Origin: a virus
Strand: one strand, 5' to 3'
DNA: 41,786 bases
Virus record (IMG/VR): IMGVR_UViG_3300022818_000088
Location: 1-41,786 of that record
A program made the position numbers and the translations under genes. Positions 16,021 to 23,137 of this stretch are shown here, piece after piece (the stretch's first letter is position 1; the number at the start of each line of letters is the position of its first letter). Below the pieces are notes generated by a model, which had not been told where the DNA came from, ran no database searches, and saw only the letters and a list, made by a program, of their open reading frames with translations.

Positions 16021-16409
16021 GGTGTTTTTGCTTTCGTGTTTTTGAAGTGCGGTGAGTTGACCATCGGGAAAGATTTCTTGAAGTCCACAACCCAGCGACC
16101 GGGCGATTCTTTGTCCCGGCCAAACTGATGCGCAATCTGCGTAAGGTTGTGCTGCCTCACCTCCGGAAGAAATATCCAGCACGCGATCACCGTCCTCAGC
16201 AGCAGCCCATTATCATTCCGCTTCCCGTCTTGCCATATCCACCGCACCAATGCCCGGAATGTTTTCAGCGCCGCCTCGATCTCCTCCCGCGTCATGCTGG
16301 GTATCTCTTCCTCAGCCTCCACGCCGTCAATTTCATCGTAGGGAAACTGCACAACCTGCTCAATATCCCCGCTGTCCCCAAACCCAAACCGGCTCGCATC
16401 ATGATTCAT
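16017..16409 (-). CDS. Putative HTH protein, unknown
   Basis: A 130-aa protein with an acidic N-terminus (VEAEEEIPSMTREEIEAALK) and a C-terminal segment EVRQHNLTQIAHQFGRDKES that resembles a helix-turn-helix (helix, turn at HQFG, recognition helix). First gene of a three-gene ATGA/GTGA-coupled leftward set. Regulatory function is a guess from this motif. The 144-nt gap above it contains an 11-nt palindrome, TGCATAATGCA, near 16431 but no clear promoter. Confidence 0.5.
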   Translation of the reverse strand: MNHDASRFGFGDSGDIEQVVQFPYDEIDGVEAEEEIPSMTREEIEAALKTFRALVRWIWQDGKRNDNGLLLRTVIACWIFLPEVRQHNLTQIAHQFGRDKESPGRWVVDFKKSFPMVNSPHFKNTKAKTP

Positions 16410-16553
16410 TTCCGCAACTATTCACTGAATCGTGCATAATGCAACTGAAATCGTAATCGGGACATAAGGTCATGGACGAGGAAGGCGCGATCGGTAACCA
16501 GCCCGTGCAATTTGCATGGGTAGAAGACTCCCTTGCCGCGCCGCCATGGTATG

Positions 16554-17459
16554 CTACGTGCAGCATATAGGCATGGGCAGTTCGGGTTGATGAATCGGAA
16601 CATTGTCGCTCTTGAGCATGTTGGCCATTGCCCAAAGAGGTTGCAAGTTAGTGTAGTGGAAGCACTGTAGTTGTTGGGGCTTGATGGTAAGATCAAAGGC
16701 AGCACATGGTATGATGTGGTCAACATGCCACTTGCCGTAGTTATTCCAGTTCATGCCTTGGGTGAACTTGGATTGCAGGTGGGCCATTAGTTGCGCCCGG
16801 TTGCATCCAATAAGCACGCTGCTTTGCGTACCGATCTTGCCGTGGATGATGTCCTTTAGTCTAGCCCGCAGGTTTTGGGTTGCCCTGAATCCAGCATCAT
16901 TGGTGCGTCTATTGCGATTGTATGCACTTGCAAAATTCCTGACATAATCCTTGTTGTTGATTACCCATCTTTTACGATCTTCATAACGCTTTGCCCTGTA
17001 TCCTGGATTGTGCTTATTCTTGTGCCACCGCTCCCGCGCCTTTTGTTTACTGCGTTCCTTGAATTCAGGATCGTTGGCGTATTTATCTTTGAACCATTCC
17101 GCCGCCGTCTTTCTTGGCTTTTCAACGAAGAACATCTGCCTTGTGATTCTGAGGGCCGTGGCAAGGTTCAGGCGGAAGTCGAGGTTTTTGCGGGTTACGG
17201 TTTGGCGTTGGTTCAGGGCTTGAGTTTGGGAATACGTTCTGAGGAACAGCGGCTTGCTGCTTTTCGGTTGTGCCCTTCTATAAGGTTTGACCCATTTATG
17301 GAGGAGGCCTTTATTCTTTCCGGTTAGCTGGCTGAGTTTGGACATGCCCATGCCGCATTGGTGGTAGAGGCACCAGACGCACAGCTTGATCGGGTGCGGG
17401 ATTTTGCGATTGAAGTAGAAGCGCCCATTGACGGGGGCAGTGGCGGTTAATATCGGCAT
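16554..17459 (-). CDS. HNH endonuclease (homing-type)
   Basis: A 301-aa protein. The C-terminal HNH site reads GKWHVDHIIPCAAFDL (about 242-257; DH of the first strand), followed by YTNLQPLWAMANMLKSD (about 269-285; the two Asn of the alpha helix). The central part is basic with repeated RxK clusters (WFKDKYANDPEFKERSKQKA) resembling a DNA-binding linker. The N-terminus has a short Cys cluster (CVWCLYHQCG). Long HNH proteins like this in phages are usually homing or free-standing mobile nucleases. It stands alone in the leftward module with gaps on both sides, supporting later insertion. Confidence 0.85.
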   Translation of the reverse strand: MPILTATAPVNGRFYFNRKIPHPIKLCVWCLYHQCGMGMSKLSQLTGKNKGLLHKWVKPYRRAQPKSSKPLFLRTYSQTQALNQRQTVTRKNLDFRLNLATALRITRQMFFVEKPRKTAAEWFKDKYANDPEFKERSKQKARERWHKNKHNPGYRAKRYEDRKRWVINNKDYVRNFASAYNRNRRTNDAGFRATQNLRARLKDIIHGKIGTQSSVLIGCNRAQLMAHLQSKFTQGMNWNNYGKWHVDHIIPCAAFDLTIKPQQLQCFHYTNLQPLWAMANMLKSDNVPIHQPELPMPICCT

Positions 17460-17510
17460 TTGGGTAATATGGGGTCAATCGGGCAGAATGCAAGGATCTT
17501 CATGGGTACA

Positions 17511-17543
17511 AAAGGAAGGCCCAAGGTTTGATGTCCCTTGGGC
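17511..17543 (-). terminator. Intrinsic terminator after the 18.2 kb leftward pair
   Basis: GCCCAAGG (17519-17526) and CCTTGGGC (17536-17543) form an 8-bp stem with a 9-nt loop. On the minus strand it is followed by CTTCCTTTT. It lies 25 nt past the end of the 17568-17777 gene and would separate it from the HNH gene. Confidence 0.6.
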
Positions 17544-17567
17544 TGACTGATGGTAGCAGGGTGAAGG

Positions 17568-17777
17568 TTAGACGGGGATGGTGCGGTTGTCAAGGTCCTG
17601 GGCTCTGAGGGCGGCACAGGTCTTGATCTTGGGCGCAGGCGCAAACCCAGACATGCGATTTATGTATGAGGTGGTTGCGGCCCGCGACCTGTCGGCATGT
17701 TCCCTACACAAGGAACCCTCTCCCCCGTCAGAGTACCGGCCGACTTTCCGGCACCCCCAACATCGGCACATACTCAC
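17568..17777 (-). CDS. Cys-rich small protein, putative zinc binder
   Basis: A 69-aa protein with CRCWGCRKVG at the N-terminus and CREH about 15 residues later, a plausible Cys/His zinc site. The start is GTG at 17777, overlapping the upstream stop as GTGA, or an ATG at 17771. The Ser/Arg/Ala-rich middle is uninformative. Function unknown. Confidence 0.55.
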   Translation of the reverse strand: MSMCRCWGCRKVGRYSDGGEGSLCREHADRSRAATTSYINRMSGFAPAPKIKTCAALRAQDLDNRTIPV

Positions 17778-18226
17778 TTGTCACCACCTTCCGGCTTATC
17801 TGTGTGGAGCAGCTCACAGGCTGGATTGTCCAGTCCGCGTCGAGCATCTTCGCGTAAGTCGTTTTCGATGTCAGTGATTTCGCCCCCTTCCGCGAGCGAG
17901 ATGGCCGCGCGGGCTTTTTCACGGGTTTCCAGGAGAGCCCCAGACGAGAAGTCTCGCAAACCGGTTTGGTCGCGCTCTGTGGCAGCAAATATGTCCTCGA
18001 ATGATTTCAGCGCGGCGAACAGGGCCGGGGCGGCTTTGGAGCTGATTTCCCATTCAGCGGGATCCAACCCGCTGGGCTGCTGATTCTGGGCTGCCGACGA
18101 TTCGCAGTCATCACAGACCCCAGGAGTCATTGTGATGATTTTCCCATTGTGCACGACGGCGCAATGTGGTTGCACGTCCCCTGTGGGGATATGTTTCACC
18201 TGTACCACTTTGATTTCGTTCTTCAT
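17774..18226 (-). CDS. Hypothetical protein, first gene of the leftward module
   Basis: A 150-aa acidic protein beginning MKNEIKVVQVKHIPTGDVQP. A TTG 6 nt upstream is an alternative start. It contains TPGVCDDCESS (one CxxC) and helical segments with DEK-type charge (TREKARAAISLAEGGEITDI). No HTH is visible, so I do not call it a repressor despite its location next to the early promoter region. The C-terminal LLHTDKPEGGDK couples to the next gene. Confidence 0.6.
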   Translation of the reverse strand: MKNEIKVVQVKHIPTGDVQPHCAVVHNGKIITMTPGVCDDCESSAAQNQQPSGLDPAEWEISSKAAPALFAALKSFEDIFAATERDQTGLRDFSSGALLETREKARAAISLAEGGEITDIENDLREDARRGLDNPACELLHTDKPEGGDK

Positions 18227-18400
18227 ATTCAATCTACGTTTAATTGTTTTCTGTTACTGAGGAGAGAATACAGTAGCGTGTTGCGTGCTGCAAGGATTAT
18301 TTTGTCAGTACTTATACGGATGGATGGTTAGGTAGAAGTACGGAGTCAAGCGCGATGAATCTTTTCTTGCGTGTTGCTTGTAGCGTGTTAGAGTTTGCGC
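18227..18400. promoter_or_regulatory. Divergent early control region with repeated GTAGCGTGTT
   Basis: A 174-nt region between the leftward and rightward operons. GTAGCGTGTT occurs at 18273-18282 and 18380-18389, and GCGTGTTGC occurs at 18276-18284 and 18369-18377, giving two compound sites about 95 nt apart flanking the probable promoters. These look like operator sites for one regulator. No consensus sigma70 pair is certain. Confidence 0.6.
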
Positions 18401-18562
18401 ATGACAGAAAAACAATATGCAGCTTCGCTCAAGTCGGAAATGACCCGCATTGCGCTTATGCGCTCGCACGAAAGCCGGGTTGAAGGTGGGAAGAAATCCG
18501 CGCAGACCCGCAAGGAGAATGCGCTGTCCGGCAAATCAACTTTCCGAAGCGACAAGGCATAA
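18401..18562 (+). CDS. Small basic protein, first gene of early operon
   Basis: A 53-aa protein (MTEKQYAASLKSEMTRIALM at the start; ends RSDKA) of Lys/Arg/Ser-rich composition. Its position at the promoter-proximal end of the early operon is typical for phage host-takeover proteins (inference). No motif recognised. The open frame is compatible with an ATG at 18401 following the repeated operator region by 11 nt. Confidence 0.5.
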   Translation: MTEKQYAASLKSEMTRIALMRSHESRVEGGKKSAQTRKENALSGKSTFRSDKA

Positions 18563-18568
18563 CCTCTT

Positions 18569-18624
18569 GGCCCGGGGGTCGCGTTTGCCCGCGATGGTCT
18601 CATCTACTGCCCACGCCCCGGGCC
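18569..18624. repeat. Inverted repeat between first early genes
   Basis: GGCCCGGGG (18569-18577) and CCCCGGGCC (18616-18624) form 9-bp GC-rich arms around a 38-nt loop. The stem is followed by TTCGCTTTAT, a weak U tract. It may act as an early attenuator between the first gene and the rest of the operon. Confidence 0.5.
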
Positions 18625-18649
18625 TTCGCTTTATACAAAACACACGAAT

Positions 18650-18946
18650 ATGAGCATTGCAACATGTGAACAAAACCGGGCTCCGGAGTACATCCGGCGA
18701 ATTTACCCGGCCCAAACCATCGAGGAAACCATGGAGGTAATGAAGTTTGCGCGCGAAAAGCTCCAGAAATCGATCAGGGTCGAGGCCGAGTTGAGAGCGA
18801 CAATTGAAACCCAGCGGGCGGTGATCATAGTCGCGCTGGGCTACCTCCAGTCAGGCCTGGTGCCGCTGGCCGTCGCAACCCTGGTCGGCCAGACGCAGCA
18901 ACAGCAGGAGAATCCAGCCGCCATCGAGAAGGAGGTGGCACCATGA
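18650..18946 (+). CDS. Helical early protein, unknown
   Basis: A 98-aa protein beginning MSIATCEQNRAPEYIRRIYP. It has a long amphipathic helix (VMKFAREKLQKSIRVEAELR) and a Gln-rich C-terminus. A hydrophobic stretch (AVIIVALGYLQSGLVPLAVA, about 56-75) could be a membrane helix. Followed by an ATGA-coupled gene. Confidence 0.6.
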   Translation: MSIATCEQNRAPEYIRRIYPAQTIEETMEVMKFAREKLQKSIRVEAELRATIETQRAVIIVALGYLQSGLVPLAVATLVGQTQQQQENPAAIEKEVAP

Positions 18947-19170
18947 CGTCTCACAAGCGCGGAGCCGGCGGCCGGCAGAACATCAGGCCGAGCGTCGTTG
19001 CGCGCTCGGCGGCGGGACCTTACCGCGTGCTTCACCGGACTCCGCAGCTTCCCGGCGACCCGGAACACGCCGTCTGCCGTGGCGAGTCCTCGGGCGAGTG
19101 TGTTGCGCTGTTCTTCGGTGAGCAGGACGCGGCTGAATATTGCACCTGGCAAGAGGGGAGTGCGAAATGA
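18943..19170 (+). CDS. Small basic early protein, unknown
   Basis: A 75-aa protein with an Arg/Gly-rich N-terminus (MTSHKRGAGGRQNIRPSVVA) and an acidic C-terminus. ATGA overlap upstream (18943-18946) and downstream. No domain recognised. Confidence 0.55.
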   Translation: MTSHKRGAGGRQNIRPSVVARSAAGPYRVLHRTPQLPGDPEHAVCRGESSGECVALFFGEQDAAEYCTWQEGSAK

Positions 19171-19262
19171 TCCTCTGCATCATCGCATTTGTGGTATCAA
19201 TGGCCTACACGTTGGTTTGCCTATGGGCCGGTCGGCTGGCTAGAAAGCAACGAACGAGATGA
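19167..19262 (+). CDS. 31-aa single-span membrane peptide
   Basis: MILCIIAFVVSMAYTLVCLW followed by AGRLARKQRTR: one hydrophobic helix of about 20 residues and a basic tail, giving an inner-membrane peptide with a cytoplasmic C-terminus. It is joined by ATGA overlaps to both neighbours, which argues it is translated. Possible role in membrane targeting or superinfection exclusion (inference). Confidence 0.55.
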   Translation: MILCIIAFVVSMAYTLVCLWAGRLARKQRTR

Positions 19263-19570
19263 AACCCATCCCCGAGCTTAGCGCCGTGGTGCCGTTGGCC
19301 GACTTCATGTGCTTCGAGGTGGCAAGCGCAACGACGCCGGGAGTCACTTATCGGGTGGACAAGACCCTGTGGTATGGCTCTGGCTCGTGCTCCTGCCCGC
19401 AATTTTGTTGCAGGATTCAACCCGAGCTTGGGAAAGGGAATTGGGAAGCTCCAACGACGTGTATCCACATCAATAAGGTTGATCGGTGGATTGCGTGGAC
19501 CGTTGTACAAAACGCTATCGAACAACGATTAAACGGGAAACCATATTCCCCCAGTGAACCAAATCTGTGA
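19259..19570 (+). CDS. SWIM-type zinc finger protein
   Basis: A 103-aa protein. GSGSCSCPQFCCRIQPELGK, then PTTCIHINKVDRWIAWTV, matches the SWIM signature CxCx(n)CxH (Cys43, Cys45 area; CIH later). SWIM fingers occur in bacterial SNF2-linked proteins and in some phage or mobile-element proteins and bind DNA or proteins. The upstream region (TPGVTYRVDKTLWYGSG) is strand-like, as in other SWIM domains. Stand-alone here, located before ERF. Confidence 0.65.
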   Translation: MKPIPELSAVVPLADFMCFEVASATTPGVTYRVDKTLWYGSGSCSCPQFCCRIQPELGKGNWEAPTTCIHINKVDRWIAWTVVQNAIEQRLNGKPYSPSEPNL

Positions 19571-19588
19571 GAAAATTAGGAGTAAAAT

Positions 19589-19693
19589 ATGAGTAAAGTA
19601 CGAGTAACATTGACATCGAAACCGGGGGTAATCCCCATCAACGCAGTAGTGGTTGCCGACCAGGTGGCGGAAGTGGAGGTTGAAAATGAATAG
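19589..19693 (+). CDS. 34-aa early peptide
   Basis: A 34-aa product beginning MSKVRVTLTSKPGVIPINAV and ending EVENE. AGGAG lies 6 nt upstream of the ATG, one of the clearest ribosome-binding sites of the window. Its end overlaps the ERF start (ATG at 19686). It may mainly serve translational coupling. Confidence 0.5.
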   Translation: MSKVRVTLTSKPGVIPINAVVVADQVAEVEVENE

Positions 19694-20711
19694 GAGCGAA
19701 AACATCAACGAATTGGCGGCGGCATTGAGCAAGGCCCAGGGCATTATGGGCACAGCGCCCAAGGACTCAAAGAATCCATTCTTCAAATCGAGCTACGCAG
19801 ACCTGGCATCAATCCTGTCAGTGGCCAAGCAACCTCTGGCGGATAACGGGTTGTCGGTTACACAGCATCCGGGCGCAGACGGAAACATCGTCAGCGTCGA
19901 GACCACGCTATTCCATTCCAGCGGCCAATGGATGGCCAGCCAATTGACCATGCTGGCTAAGGATGCCAGTCCGCAGGCTATCGGCTCCTGTATAACCTAC
20001 GCCCGTCGCTACTCGGTAGCTTCGATTCTGGGGATTGCTTCTGAGGAAGATGACGATGGTAACTCCGCACAGCCCACCAAAGGAAGTCCAACGGCAAAGC
20101 CGTTTTCGAAGCCCACTCCGCACGCCCCCGCGCCGGAGACTGCTGACCCTGAGCCTGTCGAGGAAGGGGATGTTGCGCCACCGTCCGCAAAGCGCCCGCG
20201 CAAGCCGTTGGAAATAGCCACCGCTGGCACCCGCGCCGCGGCGTTGGACCGCCTCGGCTGCCAAGAGGACGGGCCAGCGAAGCTTTTCCTACACAACTAC
20301 TTGGTTGCTTTGGGCTGGTTGGAAAATGAAAAGGCCGTAGAAAATTGGCCGATCCGGTACGTGCCGATTAGTGCGGAGGAATTGGAGGCCATCAAGGTTG
20401 GACTTGCTGAGTTCTCACAGTCTGGCCGAGCAGTCCGGCCGTACATGCCCCACGGCCTGGACCCTGAGACGCTACAGGCCCACCCTGTGGCTCCGCCCTC
20501 CGCCGCCCCGGCGCCGGAGCCGGAGTGGACCAAGTTCGTCATGCCGTTCGGAAAACTGAAGGGCAAGACCCTGGGCCAATTCACCCCGGATGAGATGACG
20601 TTCTACCAGCAGTTCAAGGTAGAAGAACAGCCGAAATCTACCGAGTCTGAAGCGATGCAGATAGCATTGCGGGTCGCACTTGACGAGGCCAAGGCAACCA
20701 AGAAAGGATAA
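19686..20711 (+). CDS. erf: ERF-family single-strand annealing recombinase
   Basis: A 341-aa protein. Residues 1 to about 125 carry the ERF superfamily core: ELAAALSKAQGIMGTAPKDS, FFKSSYADLASIL, GLSVTQHPGADGNIVSVET and SCITYARRYSVASILGIASE. ERF proteins anneal complementary single strands in recombination and genome circularisation. After a Pro/Ala-rich linker, the C-terminus holds TKFVMPFGKLKGKTLGQFTP, a DUF3820-like module. The ATG at 19686 has a GGAGG sequence about 6 nt upstream; the longer frame from 19653 would overlap the small peptide. Confidence 0.9.
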   Translation: MNRSENINELAAALSKAQGIMGTAPKDSKNPFFKSSYADLASILSVAKQPLADNGLSVTQHPGADGNIVSVETTLFHSSGQWMASQLTMLAKDASPQAIGSCITYARRYSVASILGIASEEDDDGNSAQPTKGSPTAKPFSKPTPHAPAPETADPEPVEEGDVAPPSAKRPRKPLEIATAGTRAAALDRLGCQEDGPAKLFLHNYLVALGWLENEKAVENWPIRYVPISAEELEAIKVGLAEFSQSGRAVRPYMPHGLDPETLQAHPVAPPSAAPAPEPEWTKFVMPFGKLKGKTLGQFTPDEMTFYQQFKVEEQPKSTESEAMQIALRVALDEAKATKKG

Positions 20712-20713
20712 CA

Positions 20714-21442
20714 ATGCAACTTGTCAAAATAACGGCGGCTCCTCTGGATTTCTCCTGCAAGCCAACACCCGAGGCCATTGCGAATCGTGATGCCTTGGTT
20801 GCGGAAGCTCTCACCTTCGATCATGTCCCAACCAACGCCGAGGAAAATGAGGCTTTGACGGAGTGTGGGGCTGCAATCCAGACGCTAACCAAAAGCACCG
20901 AGAAAGACGGCCTGGAACTGCGTCGGCCATTAAATTCTAGGGCTGACGAAATTAAGGGTGTCCAAGATTCCTACCTCGATCCGTTGCGGCCACACCTTAA
21001 GCGCCTAGGCAGCTTCGCGGCGGCTTACCGCACCGAGGAAGAGCGCAAGGCCGAGTCCGAGCGCCGCGCGCGCGCAGAGGAAATAACGAAGCTGCAGGAT
21101 CAAGAGCGCCAGGCCGCCGAGGATGCAAAAAAGGCCGCTGAGACGGGAGATGCGATGGGTGAACTGGTAGCAGACATTGGAGCCCAGGCCTTGTCAGATC
21201 TGACCACCGCCGCCATCTCCAAACCCGAGCCAGAGGCCGTCAAGACCCCTGGCCAGTCATTTACCGAGCGCGTCCTGTGCTGGGAATGCACTGACCCGTT
21301 TGCACTGTACAGGGCCAGACCGGACCTTTGTGAGCCTATCAAACCAAAGGCCAGCGCCATCCGGGCCGTCTGTTGCCCCGAGATGCCCGTGCCTGGCTTG
21401 CGCCTGTGGTGGGAAAGCCGGGTAAACTTCAACAGCCGCTGA
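20714..21442 (+). CDS. Phage recombination-cluster coiled-coil protein, unknown
   Basis: A 242-aa protein immediately after ERF, with AAAGGA before the start. It has a long charged helix (RTEEERKAESERRARAEEIT) and several Cys near the C-terminus (VLCWECTDP; AVCCPEMPVPG). Proteins of this general architecture often accompany ERF/RecT annealing proteins. Specific function unknown. Confidence 0.65.
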   Translation: MQLVKITAAPLDFSCKPTPEAIANRDALVAEALTFDHVPTNAEENEALTECGAAIQTLTKSTEKDGLELRRPLNSRADEIKGVQDSYLDPLRPHLKRLGSFAAAYRTEEERKAESERRARAEEITKLQDQERQAAEDAKKAAETGDAMGELVADIGAQALSDLTTAAISKPEPEAVKTPGQSFTERVLCWECTDPFALYRARPDLCEPIKPKASAIRAVCCPEMPVPGLRLWWESRVNFNSR

Positions 21443-21445
21443 CCT

Positions 21446-21640
21446 ATGCCTATCCATTGGATGATTCAACTCAGTCCGAATCGAGAGCAATGCCGGTGCT
21501 GCAAGAAAATCATCGTCCCATTTTCACTTTACTTTCGCGCCACAATAAATCCTGACAGCCCAGATGCGGATGGCTACGACGTTTGTTTTAGATGTAGACG
21601 CGCACAACCTGAAATTCCACATTACGTTCCATCTCTATGA
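21446..21640 (+). CDS. Zinc-ribbon microprotein
   Basis: A 64-aa protein with CRCCKKI at about 16-22 and CFRCRRAQ at about 47-54, two CxxC-type knuckles about 30 residues apart. Likely folds around one zinc ion (inference). Function unknown. Confidence 0.6.
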   Translation: MPIHWMIQLSPNREQCRCCKKIIVPFSLYFRATINPDSPDADGYDVCFRCRRAQPEIPHYVPSL

Positions 21641-21855
21641 CCACCCTTGAAATGGCCCCACTCCTCGATCACCCCGACCCGAAGGTGCGGAAGCTGGCAT
21701 TGGAATATGCGATCCTGTGGGACTCCGCAACGGACCTATGCACCTCGATCGTCGCCGATGACTGGGACTGTGAAATCGGGCTCACTCCAACCTTCGACTG
21801 TTACGAAACGCTTCGCAAGGTTCTCGCCAGCCAGCCAAACGAAAAGAAATCATGA
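21637..21855 (+). CDS. Small acidic protein, unknown
   Basis: A 72-aa acidic helical protein beginning MTTLEMAPLLDHPDPKVRKL, possibly a short HEAT-like helix pair. ATGA overlaps join it to both neighbours. No domain recognised. Confidence 0.55.
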   Translation: MTTLEMAPLLDHPDPKVRKLALEYAILWDSATDLCTSIVADDWDCEIGLTPTFDCYETLRKVLASQPNEKKS

Positions 21856-22247
21856 AATCGCACAAACCCAAATGGATAGCGGCCATATCGCCATCGAAGC
21901 GGGCCAGCCGAGACGCCTACAACCGCGAGGCCCGGACGCTCGTTGCCGTGGCGCAGTCAATGCACTACTGCTGCCCCGTGATGAACTGGTTCGACGGGGT
22001 AGTTGTGCCCGTCGAATGCATCCACCACCTGCGAGGGAAAAACTGCGAGGCCCTGCGGCACGACAAGCGGGGTTGGTTTCTGGTCAGTCTCAGGGGGCAT
22101 GAGCTTATTACCTCGAACAGAGCACTGGCCCGAAAGCATGACTGGCTCTGTCCGCTTGGGAAATGGGGAACCCCGTTCAAGCCGGACGAACCGCCCATGC
22201 CCGGTAGCGTGGCCGATCTGGAAGCTCAAGGAATTCTGAAAATATAA
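21852..22247 (+). CDS. Putative HNH-like recombination nuclease
   Basis: A 131-aa protein with VECIHHLRGKNCEAL and then GWFLVSLRGHELITSNRALA, followed by HDWLCPLG. The paired HH, the later GH and the terminal H-D-W resemble small HNH nucleases of the Ref/DUF968 type found beside phage recombination genes. The zinc ligands are not certain, so the assignment is tentative. ATGA overlap upstream; the structured region follows. Confidence 0.45.
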   Translation: MKSHKPKWIAAISPSKRASRDAYNREARTLVAVAQSMHYCCPVMNWFDGVVVPVECIHHLRGKNCEALRHDKRGWFLVSLRGHELITSNRALARKHDWLCPLGKWGTPFKPDEPPMPGSVADLEAQGILKI

Positions 22248-22282
22248 CTTGCGCCCTCCATTGTGCGGGTGTAGTCTTCCAA

Positions 22283-22376
22283 TGTGAATGCTGATAGTCG
22301 AAATCTTACTTCCTTTGCCGGGGCAATTTCCCACCTGAAATTGTCAGCATTCACACGCGCCGGCAGAGGAAGTAAG
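22283..22376. repeat. Nested and crossing inverted repeats; candidate origin or RNA switch
   Basis: Three perfect or near-perfect inverted repeats in 94 nt. Arm pair 1 is 22283-22294 with 22344-22355 (12 bp, perfect). Pair 2 is 22305-22321 with 22360-22376 (17 bp, one mismatch). Pair 3 is a hairpin, CAATTTC (22324-22330) with GAAATTG (22337-22343), directly abutting pair 1. Pairs 1 and 2 cross, so they must be alternative or form a pseudoknot. It lies before a DNA-binding-like protein gene and a helicase gene. Confidence 0.85.
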
Positions 22377-22393
22377 GCTTCCTTATTCCCATT

Positions 22394-23137
22394 ATGATAA
22401 TCAACGCCGATATTTATACCTCAACACCTATGACCAAAAAACCAACAATCCCAACATCAACCACATTCAAGGACCTGCACGAACGCATTGAACGGCATTT
22501 TTCTTCCGTGGCCGAGTTGGCCGAGGATCTTCAGGAGATGAAATCCACCGAGCTTTGGAAGGTCGGAGGTTACTCATCTTGGGCGGATTACTGCGATCGT
22601 GGATTGGGCCGGAGTATCCGCAGAATTCAGCAGATTCTACGCACTAATCGGATCATTAAAAACGTGCTCGCAGAAATCGAAGAAAAGCCAGCGTCAAGTA
22701 TTCACCGCTCCGAGGACGACAAAGGGCATTTTGCTAAGGAATCCGAAGGCGGGACGCGAAGAACTTTCGCCCCCACCGATACTCATATTGTGGCCCTTGA
22801 GAGGGACGAATGGCTGCGGGAATCAGTGGCCAAACTGCCCCCGGAAAAGCGCGTCCCGGCAATCGAATCTGTGGCCGAAAAGGGAGAGCCTTTGACCGCC
22901 AAGAATGTCGCCAAGGCCGCTGAAGATATTTCCCCCAAGTCTAAACGCGAAATCGGCAAGCCCATTTACGCTATGTCGGTTTGGAAAGAACTCACCGACG
23001 CCATTGGTCGGGCCATAAATCGGGAAGGAGCCGTCAACGAACTGCTGTGCATCCCCGAGGACCACGAATACATTCGGACTTGCCTCAACAACGCTTTTAA
23101 CAGGGCCGAGTCCAGACACGAAAAGGCCAGAAAGTAA
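22394..23137 (+). CDS. Putative HTH/ParB-like DNA-binding protein
   Basis: A 247-aa protein. Residues about 50-85 (WKVGGYSSWADYCDRGLGRS, then IRRIQQILRTNRIIKNV) match a recurring W--Y-SW-DYC---G-S-RR-QQI pattern of plasmid and phage DNA-binding proteins. The remainder is charged and helical (KLPPEKRVPAIESVAEKGEP). Start may be 22394 or 22430; neither has a clear Shine-Dalgarno. It sits between the inverted-repeat cluster and the helicase, so it may bind that region in replication control (inference). Confidence 0.6.
   Translation: MIINADIYTSTPMTKKPTIPTSTTFKDLHERIERHFSSVAELAEDLQEMKSTELWKVGGYSSWADYCDRGLGRSIRRIQQILRTNRIIKNVLAEIEEKPASSIHRSEDDKGHFAKESEGGTRRTFAPTDTHIVALERDEWLRESVAKLPPEKRVPAIESVAEKGEPLTAKNVAKAAEDISPKSKREIGKPIYAMSVWKELTDAIGRAINREGAVNELLCIPEDHEYIRTCLNNAFNRAESRHEKARK

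Noticed and set aside
16410-16553. Promoter at the 16.4 kb gap
   Set aside because: Only a short TGCATAATGCA palindrome; no convincing -35/-10 pair.
15052-18226. Lysogeny module
   Set aside because: The module is leftward next to the early promoter, but no integrase, Cro/CI-like repressor or excisionase was recognised.
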